Shown piece after piece: positions 53,010-61,629 of a stretch of 62,091 bases of DNA. Under the pieces are notes generated by a model. That model saw nothing but the letters and a program-made list of their open reading frames with translations, was not told the DNA's origin and did no database searches. A program made the translations under genes and the position numbers. Position 1 is the stretch's first letter, and each line of letters begins with the position of its first letter. This stretch comes from an uncultured Pelagibacteraceae bacterium (GTDB lineage: Bacteria > Pseudomonadota > Alphaproteobacteria > Pelagibacterales > Pelagibacteraceae), in assembly GCA_902555065.1 (NCBI GenBank), contig CACDQQ010000005.1, positions 1 to 62,091 of the forward strand. Direction: 5' to 3'.

Positions 53010-55441
53010 TAAGCTCTTAATAAATTATTTTCTGGATCGTAAGGACTTTCATCTAAAATTGTTGCATCATATTTCTCACCTAATATTTCAATTTTAAGTT
53101 TTTGTCCAACATTTGCTAATTCTGGTTTAACCATTCCTAATGCTAAAGACTTTCCAATTCTAAAACCAAAGTCTCCTCCTGTAGCTCTTCCTATAACACT
53201 TCCATTTTCATAAATTGGGTTGTTACCCAAAACATCTGCATCCTTTGGATTATGAACTTCAAGAGTAACAAGTTTGTTATCAAAACCTTTTTCTCTCCAT
53301 TTGTTCAATGCATCAAGTCCAATAAAACTTCCTTTATTAGGGTGTATAAATCTATCAAGACCACTTTCATAAGGTGAGTATTCTATTGATAGTTCTGTTC
53401 CTACTAATTTGTATGATTTTTCTACTCTCAGACTATTCATGGCTCTAATACCATAAGGTTTTAGTCCAAGATCTTGTCCCGCTTCCATAAGTTTATCAAA
53501 AATATGATTTTGATATTCAATTGGATGATGAAGTTCCCAACCTAATTCACCAACAAAGTTAACTCTCATCGCATTAACTGGTGCATAACCTACATCAACC
53601 ATTTTTGCACTAAGCCATTTAAAATTCTCATTTGAAAAATCATCTTTAGAAACTCTTTGCATTAACTCTCTAGCTTTTGGACCTGAAACAACCAAAACCC
53701 CATTACTATTAGTTAAATTTTCAAACTGTACTGAGCCATCTGAAGGCATCCATTTTAAAATCCAGTCATGATCTAATCTTTGGAAAGCACCTGCTGATAC
53801 TAGATAAAAGCTATCATGTGACTCTCTCATAATAGTAAATTCAGAATGAACTCCACCTTTAGTATTTAAAGCGTGACATAAATTAATTCTTCCAACTTTT
53901 TTTGGTAATTTGTTTGCAACTAAATTATCTAAAAATTCCTCAGCACCAGGTCCTTTGATTCTACATTTTGCAAATGCAGTCATATCTAAAAGACCAACAT
54001 TTTCTTTTACGTTTTTACATTCTTTTTCCATTGCATTGAACCATTTAGATCTTCTAAATGACCAATCGTCTTTTTGCTCCATTCCATCAGTTGCAAAAAA
54101 ATTAGGTCTTTCCCATCCAAATTTTTGACCAAACACTGCTCCTAAATTTTTCATTCTGTCATAACATGGTGCTGTTCTTAATGGTCTTGCTGCTGGTCTT
54201 TCTTCATCAGGAAAGTGAGTTATGAAAACGTGACTGTAGGCTTCTTCATTTTTAGCTTTTAAATATGATTTAGAACAATAATCTCCATATCTTCTTGGTT
54301 CAACACCAAGCATATCAATAGTTGGTTCACCATCTACGATCCATTCAGCAAGTTGCCATCCTGCTCCACCTGCTGCAGTGATACCAAAACTATGACCTTC
54401 ATTTATCCAAAAATTTTTCAATCCCCAAGCAGGTCCAACAATGGGGTTGCCATCTGGTGTGTAACAAATTGCACCATTATAAACTTTCTTAACTCCTACT
54501 TCTCCAAAAGCTGGTACTCTATGTATTGCACCTTCAATATGAGGAGCCAATCTATCTAAATCTTCTTGAAATAATTCATATTCAGAATCTTTTGATGGTC
54601 CATCAACATAACAAGCTGGTGCACCATCTTCATATGGTCCTAAAATTAATCCACCTGCTTCTTCTCTCATGTACCATCTGCTATCACTATCCCTTAAAAC
54701 TCCCATCTCTGGTAGTCCATCTTTTTTTCTTTTTTGAATTTCTGGATGAGGTTCTGTAACAATGTATTGATGTTCTACTGGAATGACTGGAATATCTAAA
54801 CCAACCATTTTTCCTGTTTGTCTTGCAAAATTTCCTGAACAAGAGATAATATGTTCACATTCTATGGATCCTTTATCTGTTTCAACAACCCATCCATCTT
54901 TGGTTTGTTTCATGCCTACAACATTTGTATTTCTATAAATTTCTGCTCCTCTATTTCTTGCGCCTGTTGCAAGAGCTTGAGTTAAATCAGCTGGTTGGAT
55001 ATATCCATCTTCAGGGTGTTGTATTGCACCAACTAAATCTGACGTATTACATAATGGCCAGATTTCCTTAACTTGATCTGGAGTTAAAAATTTTACATCA
55101 ACACCAATTGTTTGAGCAACACCAGCGTATTGAAAGTATTCATCCATTCTATCTTTAGTGCTTGCTAATCTAATATTTGATACAACGCTGAAACCTACGT
55201 TCTTGCCTGTCTCTTCTTCTAAAGTTTTATACAAATTGACAGCATACTTATGGAGTTGTCCTACGGAATAACTCATATTAAATAGTGGTAATAAGCCAGC
55301 TGCATGCCAAGTTGAGCCCGATGTTAGTTCTTTTCTTTCAATTAAAACAACATCTGACCAACCTTTTTTTGCTAAGTGATAGAGTGCACTAACTCCCACT
55401 ACTCCACCACCAACTACAACAACTTTTGCTTTGGATTTCAT
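53009..55441 (-). CDS. dimethylglycine dehydrogenase-like flavoprotein, paralogue 2
   Basis: The 810-residue enzyme has the FAD domain ([29 protein letters not shown]), [12 protein letters not shown] with the covalent-FAD His, [31 protein letters not shown], and C-terminal GcvT domains with [21 protein letters not shown]. This copy resembles mitochondrial dimethylglycine dehydrogenase more closely than the copy at 39067. It would turn dimethylglycine into sarcosine, give the methyl to folate and electrons to the ETF encoded directly downstream. Confidence 0.9.
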   Translation of the reverse strand: MKSKAKVVVVGGGVVGVSALYHLAKKGWSDVVLIERKELTSGSTWHAAGLLPLFNMSYSVGQLHKYAVNLYKTLEEETGKNVGFSVVSNIRLASTKDRMDEYFQYAGVAQTIGVDVKFLTPDQVKEIWPLCNTSDLVGAIQHPEDGYIQPADLTQALATGARNRGAEIYRNTNVVGMKQTKDGWVVETDKGSIECEHIISCSGNFARQTGKMVGLDIPVIPVEHQYIVTEPHPEIQKRKKDGLPEMGVLRDSDSRWYMREEAGGLILGPYEDGAPACYVDGPSKDSEYELFQEDLDRLAPHIEGAIHRVPAFGEVGVKKVYNGAICYTPDGNPIVGPAWGLKNFWINEGHSFGITAAGGAGWQLAEWIVDGEPTIDMLGVEPRRYGDYCSKSYLKAKNEEAYSHVFITHFPDEERPAARPLRTAPCYDRMKNLGAVFGQKFGWERPNFFATDGMEQKDDWSFRRSKWFNAMEKECKNVKENVGLLDMTAFAKCRIKGPGAEEFLDNLVANKLPKKVGRINLCHALNTKGGVHSEFTIMRESHDSFYLVSAGAFQRLDHDWILKWMPSDGSVQFENLTNSNGVLVVSGPKARELMQRVSKDDFSNENFKWLSAKMVDVGYAPVNAMRVNFVGELGWELHHPIEYQNHIFDKLMEAGQDLGLKPYGIRAMNSLRVEKSYKLVGTELSIEYSPYESGLDRFIHPNKGSFIGLDALNKWREKGFDNKLVTLEVHNPKDADVLGNNPIYENGSVIGRATGGDFGFRIGKSLALGMVKPELANVGQKLKIEILGEKYDATILDESPYDPENNLLRA

Positions 55442-55487
55442 TATCAGATTCCTACTAAATTTTAATTACTAACGAAACAAAATTCTA

Positions 55488-55691
55488 TTATTCATCATCT
55501 GCGTCACGCCAGCCCATTCTGAACATTAAATAAGCGGCAACTATAACGGAAATTGTACCTACTACCATGCCAATATTAATCCCAACTTCACTTCCCCAAA
55601 AATACCATCCAAGTTGAGTGGATGAAATTGTTGGAAAGCATAATATAAACATTAGAATTGCGTACCTAATATACATTGGAGGCTTTTTCAT
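55488..55691 (-). CDS. small membrane protein, two helices
   Basis: I start at the ATG at 55691, which overlaps the stop of the upstream gene (TAATG). The 67 residues have two hydrophobic segments (about 9-27 and 36-58) and an acidic end RDADDE. No family recognised. It lies 46 bp before the dimethylglycine dehydrogenase gene, co-directional. Confidence 0.65.
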   Translation of the reverse strand: MKKPPMYIRYAILMFILCFPTISSTQLGWYFWGSEVGINIGMVVGTISVIVAAYLMFRMGWRDADDE

Positions 55692-56152
55692 TATATTGAT
55701 GATCCCATTGGTATTGGTTGTGAAACTGCTGTTGTTAGCCAGCAATCCAAAAGATTGCCTTCTTTATTATTCTTTTCAACTTTCCATTTAAATTTAAAAT
55801 ATTGTTTGTCCTTATCCAAGACAACAACTTCATAAGTTGCCATTGTACTTGATTTGTAAATTTCAGTTACTGTATTTTCTTTGTGATCAATCAGCATCGA
55901 GTATGAAGCCCCTTTTAACATTCTTTTAAATCTATCTAATGGACCTGTCATCCTTTGATTATTTGGATGTGCAAATTCCCATGTTTGCTCAATCCCTCTA
56001 TCTTTATATGGACTGTCATTTTTCATTAACGCCTTTAATTGAATTAAAACAACTTGTTTTGGATCTATATTCACACTTGGTTTTAAAACATCGGCAAATG
56101 ATGAATTAAAGCAAAAAAATGTAATTAAAAAAAATAAAATTTTGGATTTCAT
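55691..56152 (-). CDS. exported DUF4864-like protein
   Basis: The 153-residue protein has a signal peptide (MKSKILFFLITFFCFNSSFA). The mature part has VLIQLKALMKNDSPYKDRGIEQTWEFAHPNNQRMTGPLDRFKRMLKGASYSMLIDHKE, similar to DUF4864 / NTF2-like exported proteins, ending in a single Cys and a hydrophilic tail. Role unknown. It is coupled to the next membrane protein gene. Confidence 0.65.
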   Translation of the reverse strand: MKSKILFFLITFFCFNSSFADVLKPSVNIDPKQVVLIQLKALMKNDSPYKDRGIEQTWEFAHPNNQRMTGPLDRFKRMLKGASYSMLIDHKENTVTEIYKSSTMATYEVVVLDKDKQYFKFKWKVEKNNKEGNLLDCWLTTAVSQPIPMGSSI

Positions 56153-56218
56153 ATTTTAAATTTATCTTAAATTTAAAATGAAATAAAAGGTCTTAATATC
56201 ACACTCAATAATTTGTTA

Positions 56219-56644
56219 TTATATAGTTTTGAATAATCTGTCGTATTCGTTTTTGATACATTTATTAGATATATAATAAATTTTATTTTGAGAGACTAAT
56301 TTTGCTGCATTTTCGTTATGAATTCCTAATTGCAACCATAATACATTTGCACCAATTTCTATTGTTTGTTTTGCTATTTCCTCGGCTTCTTCGCTGGGTC
56401 TAAAAACGTTAACAATTCCTACATGATCTTTTATATCCGTTAATTTTTTATAAACTGGCTCACCATGTATTATTTTATTATCTGTAACTGGATTAACAGG
56501 AAAAACTTTGTAACCTGTATTTCTTAAATATTTCATTATTATATTGGAAGTTTTTTTTGAGTCTGGGCTTGCTCCAACAATTGCTATCGTCCTATAACTT
56601 AAATATAGTTCTTTTATTTTTTCATCTAAAAGTGTTGTATCCAT
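56219..56644 (-). CDS. CoA-binding domain protein 2
   Basis: The 141-residue protein is a single CoA-binding (succinyl-CoA synthetase-like) Rossmann domain: TIAIVGASPDSKKTSNIIMKYLRNTGYKVFPVNP, then GANVLWLQLGIHNENAA. It is a paralogue of the gene directly upstream, 8 bp away, with moderate similarity. Such small domains may bind CoA or an acyl-CoA and act as regulators or repair factors. Confidence 0.85.
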   Translation of the reverse strand: MDTTLLDEKIKELYLSYRTIAIVGASPDSKKTSNIIMKYLRNTGYKVFPVNPVTDNKIIHGEPVYKKLTDIKDHVGIVNVFRPSEEAEEIAKQTIEIGANVLWLQLGIHNENAAKLVSQNKIYYISNKCIKNEYDRLFKTI

Positions 56645-56652
56645 AATTTGAT

Positions 56653-57102
56653 TTAAATTTTAAGATCTAGTCGCGGTTTCCAAAATGGTCTGAAGAGTTC
56701 GATTTTTGGACATCTATTCATAACTACTTTTAAACCTGCATCTTCAGCAATTTTTGCAGCATCATGATTAATTACACCGATTTGTCCCCATAATACTTTT
56801 GCTCCAATTGATATTGCCTCTTCAGCAATTTCATAAAGATCCTCAGATTTTCTAAATACTTCAACCATATCAACAGGTCTATCGATAGCAGATAAATTTG
56901 GATAAACTTTCAAATTTCTAATTTGCTTTATACCTGGTTTAGGGTTTACAGGTATCATATCATAACCAGTTTCATGTAAAACTCTTAGCACACCATAACT
57001 AAATTTAGTTTTATCTGGACTAGCACCAACCATAGCAATTGTCTTAACTGAGCTTAAAATATCTTTTAAATATTCAGCGCTATAAGGTTCGTTGTGGTTC
57101 AT
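56653..57102 (-). CDS. CoA-binding domain protein 1
   Basis: The 149-residue protein has TIAMVGASPDKTKFSYGVLRVLHETGYDMIPVNPKP, VDMVEVFRKSEDLYEIAEEAISIGAKVLWGQIGVINHDAAKIAEDAG and NRCPKIE, the classic CoA-binding domain with the conserved Cys near its end. It lies 2 bp downstream of the ferredoxin gene. The tandem copy suggests a gene duplication with the two forms kept together. Confidence 0.88.
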   Translation of the reverse strand: MNHNEPYSAEYLKDILSSVKTIAMVGASPDKTKFSYGVLRVLHETGYDMIPVNPKPGIKQIRNLKVYPNLSAIDRPVDMVEVFRKSEDLYEIAEEAISIGAKVLWGQIGVINHDAAKIAEDAGLKVVMNRCPKIELFRPFWKPRLDLKI

Positions 57103-57104
57103 CT

Positions 57105-57470
57105 TTATTTTTTTTCTTCCTTTTTACTCGCGATATCTGCTTTTAATTCATGAGGTTCTAAAGGGTCTAGGAAAGGATTTCGATACAATTTATCATGACT
57201 TTCAACTCCTATCTCAATTGTGCAATCTGTTTTTGCTTTAGCAACACATAAAATAATATATCCATTATTTATTTGTCTATTATTTAGAGCAACTTGAGAA
57301 CGTTGATCCACTTCTCCATTAATTAGTTTAGCTGCACATGTAATACATCCTCCATACTGACATCCGTAAGGAAGATCGACACCTTGATCTCTTAATTCAT
57401 TTAATAAAGGTTTTTTTCCACTAACTTCAAATGCACTGTTATTTCTGTTTGAGATTGTAATCTTTGTCAT
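57105..57470 (-). CDS. plant-type 2Fe-2S ferredoxin
   Basis: I start at the ATG at 57470, overlapping the upstream stop as ATGA, giving 121 residues. The four cluster Cys are visible in DLPYGCQYGGCITCAAKLINGEVDQRS and ILCVAKAKTDCTIE. It transfers single electrons in the cytosol; its tight coupling to the selenium-binding-protein homologue suggests it serves that enzyme or a later step. Confidence 0.9.
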   Translation of the reverse strand: MTKITISNRNNSAFEVSGKKPLLNELRDQGVDLPYGCQYGGCITCAAKLINGEVDQRSQVALNNRQINNGYIILCVAKAKTDCTIEIGVESHDKLYRNPFLDPLEPHELKADIASKKEEKK

Positions 57471-58819
57471 AGCCAGATGTCGCTTGTGCAATCTCCGCCT
57501 GGATATCTACTTTCATGGCACCTACTAGGTCCATTTGGCTCTTTACCAAAATCAACAATAAAATCTTTATTAATTTTCATCCCGCCATTTTCAACATCGC
57601 AATCAATCATAATCATTGCTCCACCCTGTTTTCTAATTTCGGGATAAAATTGATTGTCCCAAGTAGAAAATAATGATGTTGTTACATACATCCTTTTACC
57701 ATCTAAAGATAATTGATACATTTGAGGTCCACCAGCAATTTTAACACCATTTACTTCTGGAGCCTTTCCTAACAATCCACCCATCCAAACTTGACCAGTT
57801 AATTTAGGTTTGTGCGGATCTGAAATATCGTATTGCCTCATATCTCCATGAAGCCAATTATTTATATAGAGATACTTATCATCCATAGAAACTAATATCG
57901 CTGACATAACTCCAGGAACAGGTATTGGCCAATCAGGATGTGGTTCATTTTCAACATCAATTATTTTTTCCCATTCCCATTTTCCTTCTTTTGATTTCCA
58001 AAAATGAATTACATTTGCACTTAGTGCTGCGCCACAAAATCCATGACTACTGTCAGGATTATGCATAAATTTTACTTCTAATGGTATTAAACCATCTTCA
58101 CCTAAATACATCGTTTGAACTGGCTCTTTTTTTTTAAAATCCCAAACATGAAGCCGTCTACCATATTTCAAATGACCAACTTCCTCTAAATCAAATCCAG
58201 GCATGAAAGTATTTGGTGCAGCCCATTCAGAACTAACCATTACATTATGTCTTGGTTGGTACCAGAAGTCATAACTAAAAGGTATGTCCCCCATTGAATT
58301 TTCCCATCTACCTACAATTTCAAAATCTTTGTTTAAATGTAAATATCCTCCTGGAGCTTCTCCTCGTGCATCTCCTAGAAAAGAAATGATAATTTCAGAA
58401 CCTAGGCAATGAACTGTATGTGGTCCTGATAAATTAGTTTTTTTCTTTATTTCAGATCCATCAACTACTTTATGTATTTTTGGAGCTCTAGGATCAGATG
58501 CGGTATCAACAACATAAATGTTATTGGATCTAACACCTGGAACTAACAAATATTTTCTGCTCATGTTTGAGTCACCATGACAAGACGAGCATGCATTCCA
58601 TCCCATGTGATGCAATTCATCGCCAATACCTGGCATTTCAAGTCTATGAATTACTTTAGAATAAGTTGGGCTTTGAGGATCAACATCAACTGTTGCTAAA
58701 TAGTCTGGTTTTTGTATTCCTGTCCCTGTGTAGATAGCTATTGTATATAAAAGCTTTTCTTTTGGTGCTTTTATTGCTTCTGCAGGACTAGCATATCCAG
58801 GGCCACAGCATCCATCCAT
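57467..58819 (-). CDS. selenium-binding protein SBP56 / methanethiol oxidase homologue
   Basis: The 450-residue beta-propeller protein has GDELHHMGWNACSSCHGD (CxxC metal motif), SGPHTVHCLG, GEAPGGYLHLN, GRRLHVWDF, and the end SRCHESRYPGGDCTSDIWL, all shared by human SBP56 and bacterial MtoX. MtoX oxidises methanethiol to formaldehyde, sulfide and H2O2 using copper. SAR11 cells release methanethiol from dimethylsulfoniopropionate, so this role is plausible, but no periplasmic signal is seen. A strong AAAGGAG site precedes the ATG. It is translated with a ferredoxin. Confidence 0.85.
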   Translation of the reverse strand: MDGCCGPGYASPAEAIKAPKEKLLYTIAIYTGTGIQKPDYLATVDVDPQSPTYSKVIHRLEMPGIGDELHHMGWNACSSCHGDSNMSRKYLLVPGVRSNNIYVVDTASDPRAPKIHKVVDGSEIKKKTNLSGPHTVHCLGSEIIISFLGDARGEAPGGYLHLNKDFEIVGRWENSMGDIPFSYDFWYQPRHNVMVSSEWAAPNTFMPGFDLEEVGHLKYGRRLHVWDFKKKEPVQTMYLGEDGLIPLEVKFMHNPDSSHGFCGAALSANVIHFWKSKEGKWEWEKIIDVENEPHPDWPIPVPGVMSAILVSMDDKYLYINNWLHGDMRQYDISDPHKPKLTGQVWMGGLLGKAPEVNGVKIAGGPQMYQLSLDGKRMYVTTSLFSTWDNQFYPEIRKQGGAMIMIDCDVENGGMKINKDFIVDFGKEPNGPSRCHESRYPGGDCTSDIWL

Positions 58820-58841
58820 GATTGATTTTCTCCTTTGATTA

Positions 58842-58877
58842 CAACTTAATCTTTTTTTTAAGTGACTTCAACTTAAT
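58842..58877 (-). repeat. paired direct repeat upstream of the SBP56 gene
   Basis: CAACTTAAT (58842-58850) occurs again at 58869-58877, 27 bp apart, within the 60 bp gap before the SBP56 homologue. It could be an operator for tandem regulator binding. The repeat is short and the region AT-rich, so chance is possible. Confidence 0.35.
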
Positions 58878-58879
58878 GG

Positions 58880-59653
58880 TTATTTGTTTTTCCAACTTGG
58901 ATTTCTTTTTTCAATAAATGCACTAATACCTTCTTTCGCATCATAAGATGACATATTAAGTGTCATCATCTTACTTGTATAATCATAAGCTTTGTTAAGG
59001 GGCATTTCTAATTGTTTATAAAAACCTTTTTTTCCTATTTTGATAGTTAAATTTGATTTTGAAGATATTTTTTTTGCAATATCTAAAACTTTTTTATTCA
59101 ATATTTTTGGACTGTAGTGATCATTAATTAATCCAATTTCCTTTGCATATTTTGCACTAATTGGATCACCGGTAAGTAGCATTTCCATCATTCTTTTTCT
59201 GCTAATTTTTCGACTGACAGCAACCATTGGTGTACTGCAAAATAATCCAATTTTTACTCCAGGTGTAGCAAACGTTGCTGAGTTCGTACTATATGCAAGA
59301 TCACAACTGGCAGCTAATTGACATCCTGCTGCATAAGCAGCACCATGAACTTTTGCTATGACTGGTTTGTTTCCCTCCACAATTTGCATCATAAGTTTTG
59401 AACAAAGTTTAAAAAGTTTTAGATGATTAGATCTATTTTTTATACCTCTTACCTCTTTTAAGTTATGGCCTGCACTAAATCCTTTTCCAGCTCCTTCCAA
59501 AATAATGACCCTTGTTTCTTTATCATTATCTAATTTTTTGAATGTCTTTAATAAAGATGAAAGAGTTTTGTAGGATAATGAATTATAAGTTTTTGGATCA
59601 TTAATTAAAACTCTTTTAACACCTGGAGATAATTTATTTATTTTTACAGTCAC
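58880..59653 (-). CDS. enoyl-CoA hydratase/isomerase family (ECHDC3-like)
   Basis: The 257-residue crotonase-fold protein has VIILEGAGKGFSAGHNLKEVRG (oxyanion segment) and VHGAAYAAGCQLAASCDLAYS, then ATFATPGVKIGLFCSTPMVAVSR and the end FIEKRNPSWKN. GFSAGHNLKE and PGVKIGLFCSTP are typical of the ECHDC3 group. Substrate unclear; the nearby methanethiol-oxidase homologue makes a sulfur-containing acyl-CoA possible but unproven. It abuts the nucleotidyltransferase-like gene upstream. Confidence 0.87.
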   Translation of the reverse strand: MTVKINKLSPGVKRVLINDPKTYNSLSYKTLSSLLKTFKKLDNDKETRVIILEGAGKGFSAGHNLKEVRGIKNRSNHLKLFKLCSKLMMQIVEGNKPVIAKVHGAAYAAGCQLAASCDLAYSTNSATFATPGVKIGLFCSTPMVAVSRKISRKRMMEMLLTGDPISAKYAKEIGLINDHYSPKILNKKVLDIAKKISSKSNLTIKIGKKGFYKQLEMPLNKAYDYTSKMMTLNMSSYDAKEGISAFIEKRNPSWKNK

Positions 59654-60028
59654 TTATTTTAATTTTCCTTCTTCTCTCATCTTAGCTCTAATTTTAGTTG
59701 CTGAAATTTTTTGAATTTCTTCAGGCAAAACTATTTCTTCAATTTTATATCCAACACCTCTACCATAACAAATATTTGTAATATTAGGGACAAGCATAAT
59801 TTTGAACCTGCCCTCAAACTCTGGATTAAGTTTTTTCTCAATATTTTTTTTGACAGTTTCAAAATCAAATGGGTTATCATCAACACCTTGTACATCTCTA
59901 ATTTGAATACATACTTGTCCTGTTTTTTTTATAATTTCCTTAAATAGAGTATAGTGACCATCATGAAACGGTTGCCATCTTCCTAACATTTGAGCTGTTG
60001 GTTTTTTGTTATCCCATTGATACGTCAT
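59654..60028 (-). CDS. small HxGH-type nucleotidyltransferase
   Basis: I start at the ATG at 60028, which overlaps the kinase stop as ATGA. The 124-residue protein has the HxGH-class site GRWQPFHDGH (residues 16-25) and a C-terminal ISATKIR (108-114), the two halves of NMNAT/CCT-type active sites. It should transfer AMP or CMP from ATP or CTP to a phosphate. The size is small for known families. It sits between an APS-kinase-like gene and an enoyl-CoA hydratase gene. Confidence 0.78.
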   Translation of the reverse strand: MTYQWDNKKPTAQMLGRWQPFHDGHYTLFKEIIKKTGQVCIQIRDVQGVDDNPFDFETVKKNIEKKLNPEFEGRFKIMLVPNITNICYGRGVGYKIEEIVLPEEIQKISATKIRAKMREEGKLK

Positions 60029-60435
60029 TTTTTTATCTCCTTTAAAATCTTTGGTGCCCAAGACTTAGCATCTTGTGTGGTAACATGAAAATTATATTTT
60101 TCTGGTTTAACAAACATTTTATTAGTGTCATCAAATCTACCTTCTTTTATTGTATCTACCCAAACTACATAATCAGCAGGAAATAAACTTCTTGCTTTTG
60201 GAGTTGGGCAAATAAAATCTGCAATTACATAGTTTCCTTCGTCTTTTAATTTTATTGCAAATTCAGCCATTCTTTTTGCTTGTCTTGTTCTTCCCTCTTC
60301 TGAAAAATCCCAATCGTTTGCAGCTTTTCTTACTTCATCTGCATTTAATCTTTTTGCATTTAACAATGGCGCAAGTTCATCAGCTAATGTAGTTTTTCCT
60401 GCGCCTGGAAGTCCCATGATTAATATAATTTTCAT
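60025..60435 (-). CDS. APS-kinase-like P-loop kinase
   Basis: The 136-residue protein has Walker A MGLPGAGKTTLADEL (GLPGAGKT, 8-15) and RLNADEVRKAANDWDFSEEGRTRQAKRMAEFA, ending with a short VTTQDAKSWAP. It resembles adenylylsulfate kinase (CysC) but is shorter. No ATP sulfurylase or sulfate-reduction gene is in the window and SAR11 is thought to lack assimilatory sulfate reduction, so its true substrate is probably something else. Context: Rieske oxygenase upstream, nucleotidyltransferase downstream. Confidence 0.78.
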   Translation of the reverse strand: MKIILIMGLPGAGKTTLADELAPLLNAKRLNADEVRKAANDWDFSEEGRTRQAKRMAEFAIKLKDEGNYVIADFICPTPKARSLFPADYVVWVDTIKEGRFDDTNKMFVKPEKYNFHVTTQDAKSWAPKILKEIKK

Positions 60436-60450
60436 TTTTAGGTTTTAACT

Positions 60451-61626
60451 TTAAATTAAATTACCAGCAACCCACTTATGAAAATGATGTGTTGGATTGT
60501 CCATCTTTGGAGAAAAATTACCACCATTATAAGCTGGAGAGTTTCTACCTATTTGCATATTTTGAATTATATCTACATCTTCTTTTTGAATATCTTCCCA
60601 TTGTTTGTGATTTTTTTGTCTTAAAGTTTTATACTTTGTTGAAGTTGCCGCTTCATCTCCTACATAATAAATTTCCATATGTTCTATTGTAAACTCGTGA
60701 TTTATTGGCTCTAACCAATAAGCATAATAATGATCTTTGTGAATTCCTAACATTACATTTGGAAATAACGCTACATACTCAGCTATATTTTCTTTATCTT
60801 TCGGCCAGTTAGGGAAACAAGGAAACTTTTCTTTTCCTTCAAACCTTGGATTATAAACAACTGTTCCTTGTCCAGCAAAACGATTTGGCAGTCCTTGAAT
60901 ATGATAGTGATCTTCTAATTTTGAATAAGAATTTAGTCCTGGATGAACCCATGGCAAATGATAGCTCTCACAATAATTTTCAATTGCAAATTTCCAATTA
61001 CATTTTGCATCTAATTTAAAATAACCATAATCATTTGCATGATGAATTAATTCTCTATCTTTTAAGGGCCAAAATTTTTCCCATCTTTGACTTAAAGGAC
61101 TAATATAATCCTCAAATGAAATTTCATTGCTGTTAATATTAATCATAATTAGATCTAACCAAATATATGATCTTATCTCTTTTAAATTACTTTTTGATTT
61201 ATCAAATTCAGGTGTTTGATGAATATTCATGCCTCCTATATGAGGTGTAGCAACTAATTTTCCTTCTAAGTCATATGACCATGAATGATATGAGCACCTC
61301 ATAACATTTCTAATTTTTCCAGCTTCCTTAACTAATTTAACTCCTCTATGACTACAAATATTATGAAAAACTTTTATTTCTTTATTTTTAGTTCTAACAA
61401 TAAGTAAGGGTATTCCAAGTAAATCAATTGGTTTGACATCACCTTCATCTGGAATAGAACTTCCAACTCCAATGACGATCCACTTATCTTCAAATAATTT
61501 TTTTCTTTCAATTAAAGTATATTCTTTACTGATATAACATTCATTTGGTAAACCATGAGCTTCACTAATTGTTTTAGATACAATATCTAACTTTTGTTTA
61601 TCTATAATATTGTATATTTCTGACAT
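60451..61626 (-). CDS. Rieske-type oxygenase alpha subunit
   Basis: The 391-residue enzyme has a Rieske 2Fe-2S site, C91-x-H93 (CSHRG) and C111-x-x-H114 (CSYHSW), and a mononuclear iron site with ENYCESYHLPWVH holding His223 and His228. It resembles the quaternary-amine type (glycine betaine/carnitine monooxygenase) more than aromatic dioxygenases, but the assignment to a substrate is tentative. It lies 3 bp after the methyltransferase gene and 15 bp before the kinase gene. Confidence 0.85.
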   Translation of the reverse strand: MSEIYNIIDKQKLDIVSKTISEAHGLPNECYISKEYTLIERKKLFEDKWIVIGVGSSIPDEGDVKPIDLLGIPLLIVRTKNKEIKVFHNICSHRGVKLVKEAGKIRNVMRCSYHSWSYDLEGKLVATPHIGGMNIHQTPEFDKSKSNLKEIRSYIWLDLIMININSNEISFEDYISPLSQRWEKFWPLKDRELIHHANDYGYFKLDAKCNWKFAIENYCESYHLPWVHPGLNSYSKLEDHYHIQGLPNRFAGQGTVVYNPRFEGKEKFPCFPNWPKDKENIAEYVALFPNVMLGIHKDHYYAYWLEPINHEFTIEHMEIYYVGDEAATSTKYKTLRQKNHKQWEDIQKEDVDIIQNMQIGRNSPAYNGGNFSPKMDNPTHHFHKWVAGNLI

Positions 61627-61629
61627 GGC

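Noticed and set aside
58820..58879. Possible riboswitch ahead of the SBP56 gene
   Set aside because: The gap is only 60 bp and shows no stable multi-helix fold, only a short direct repeat.
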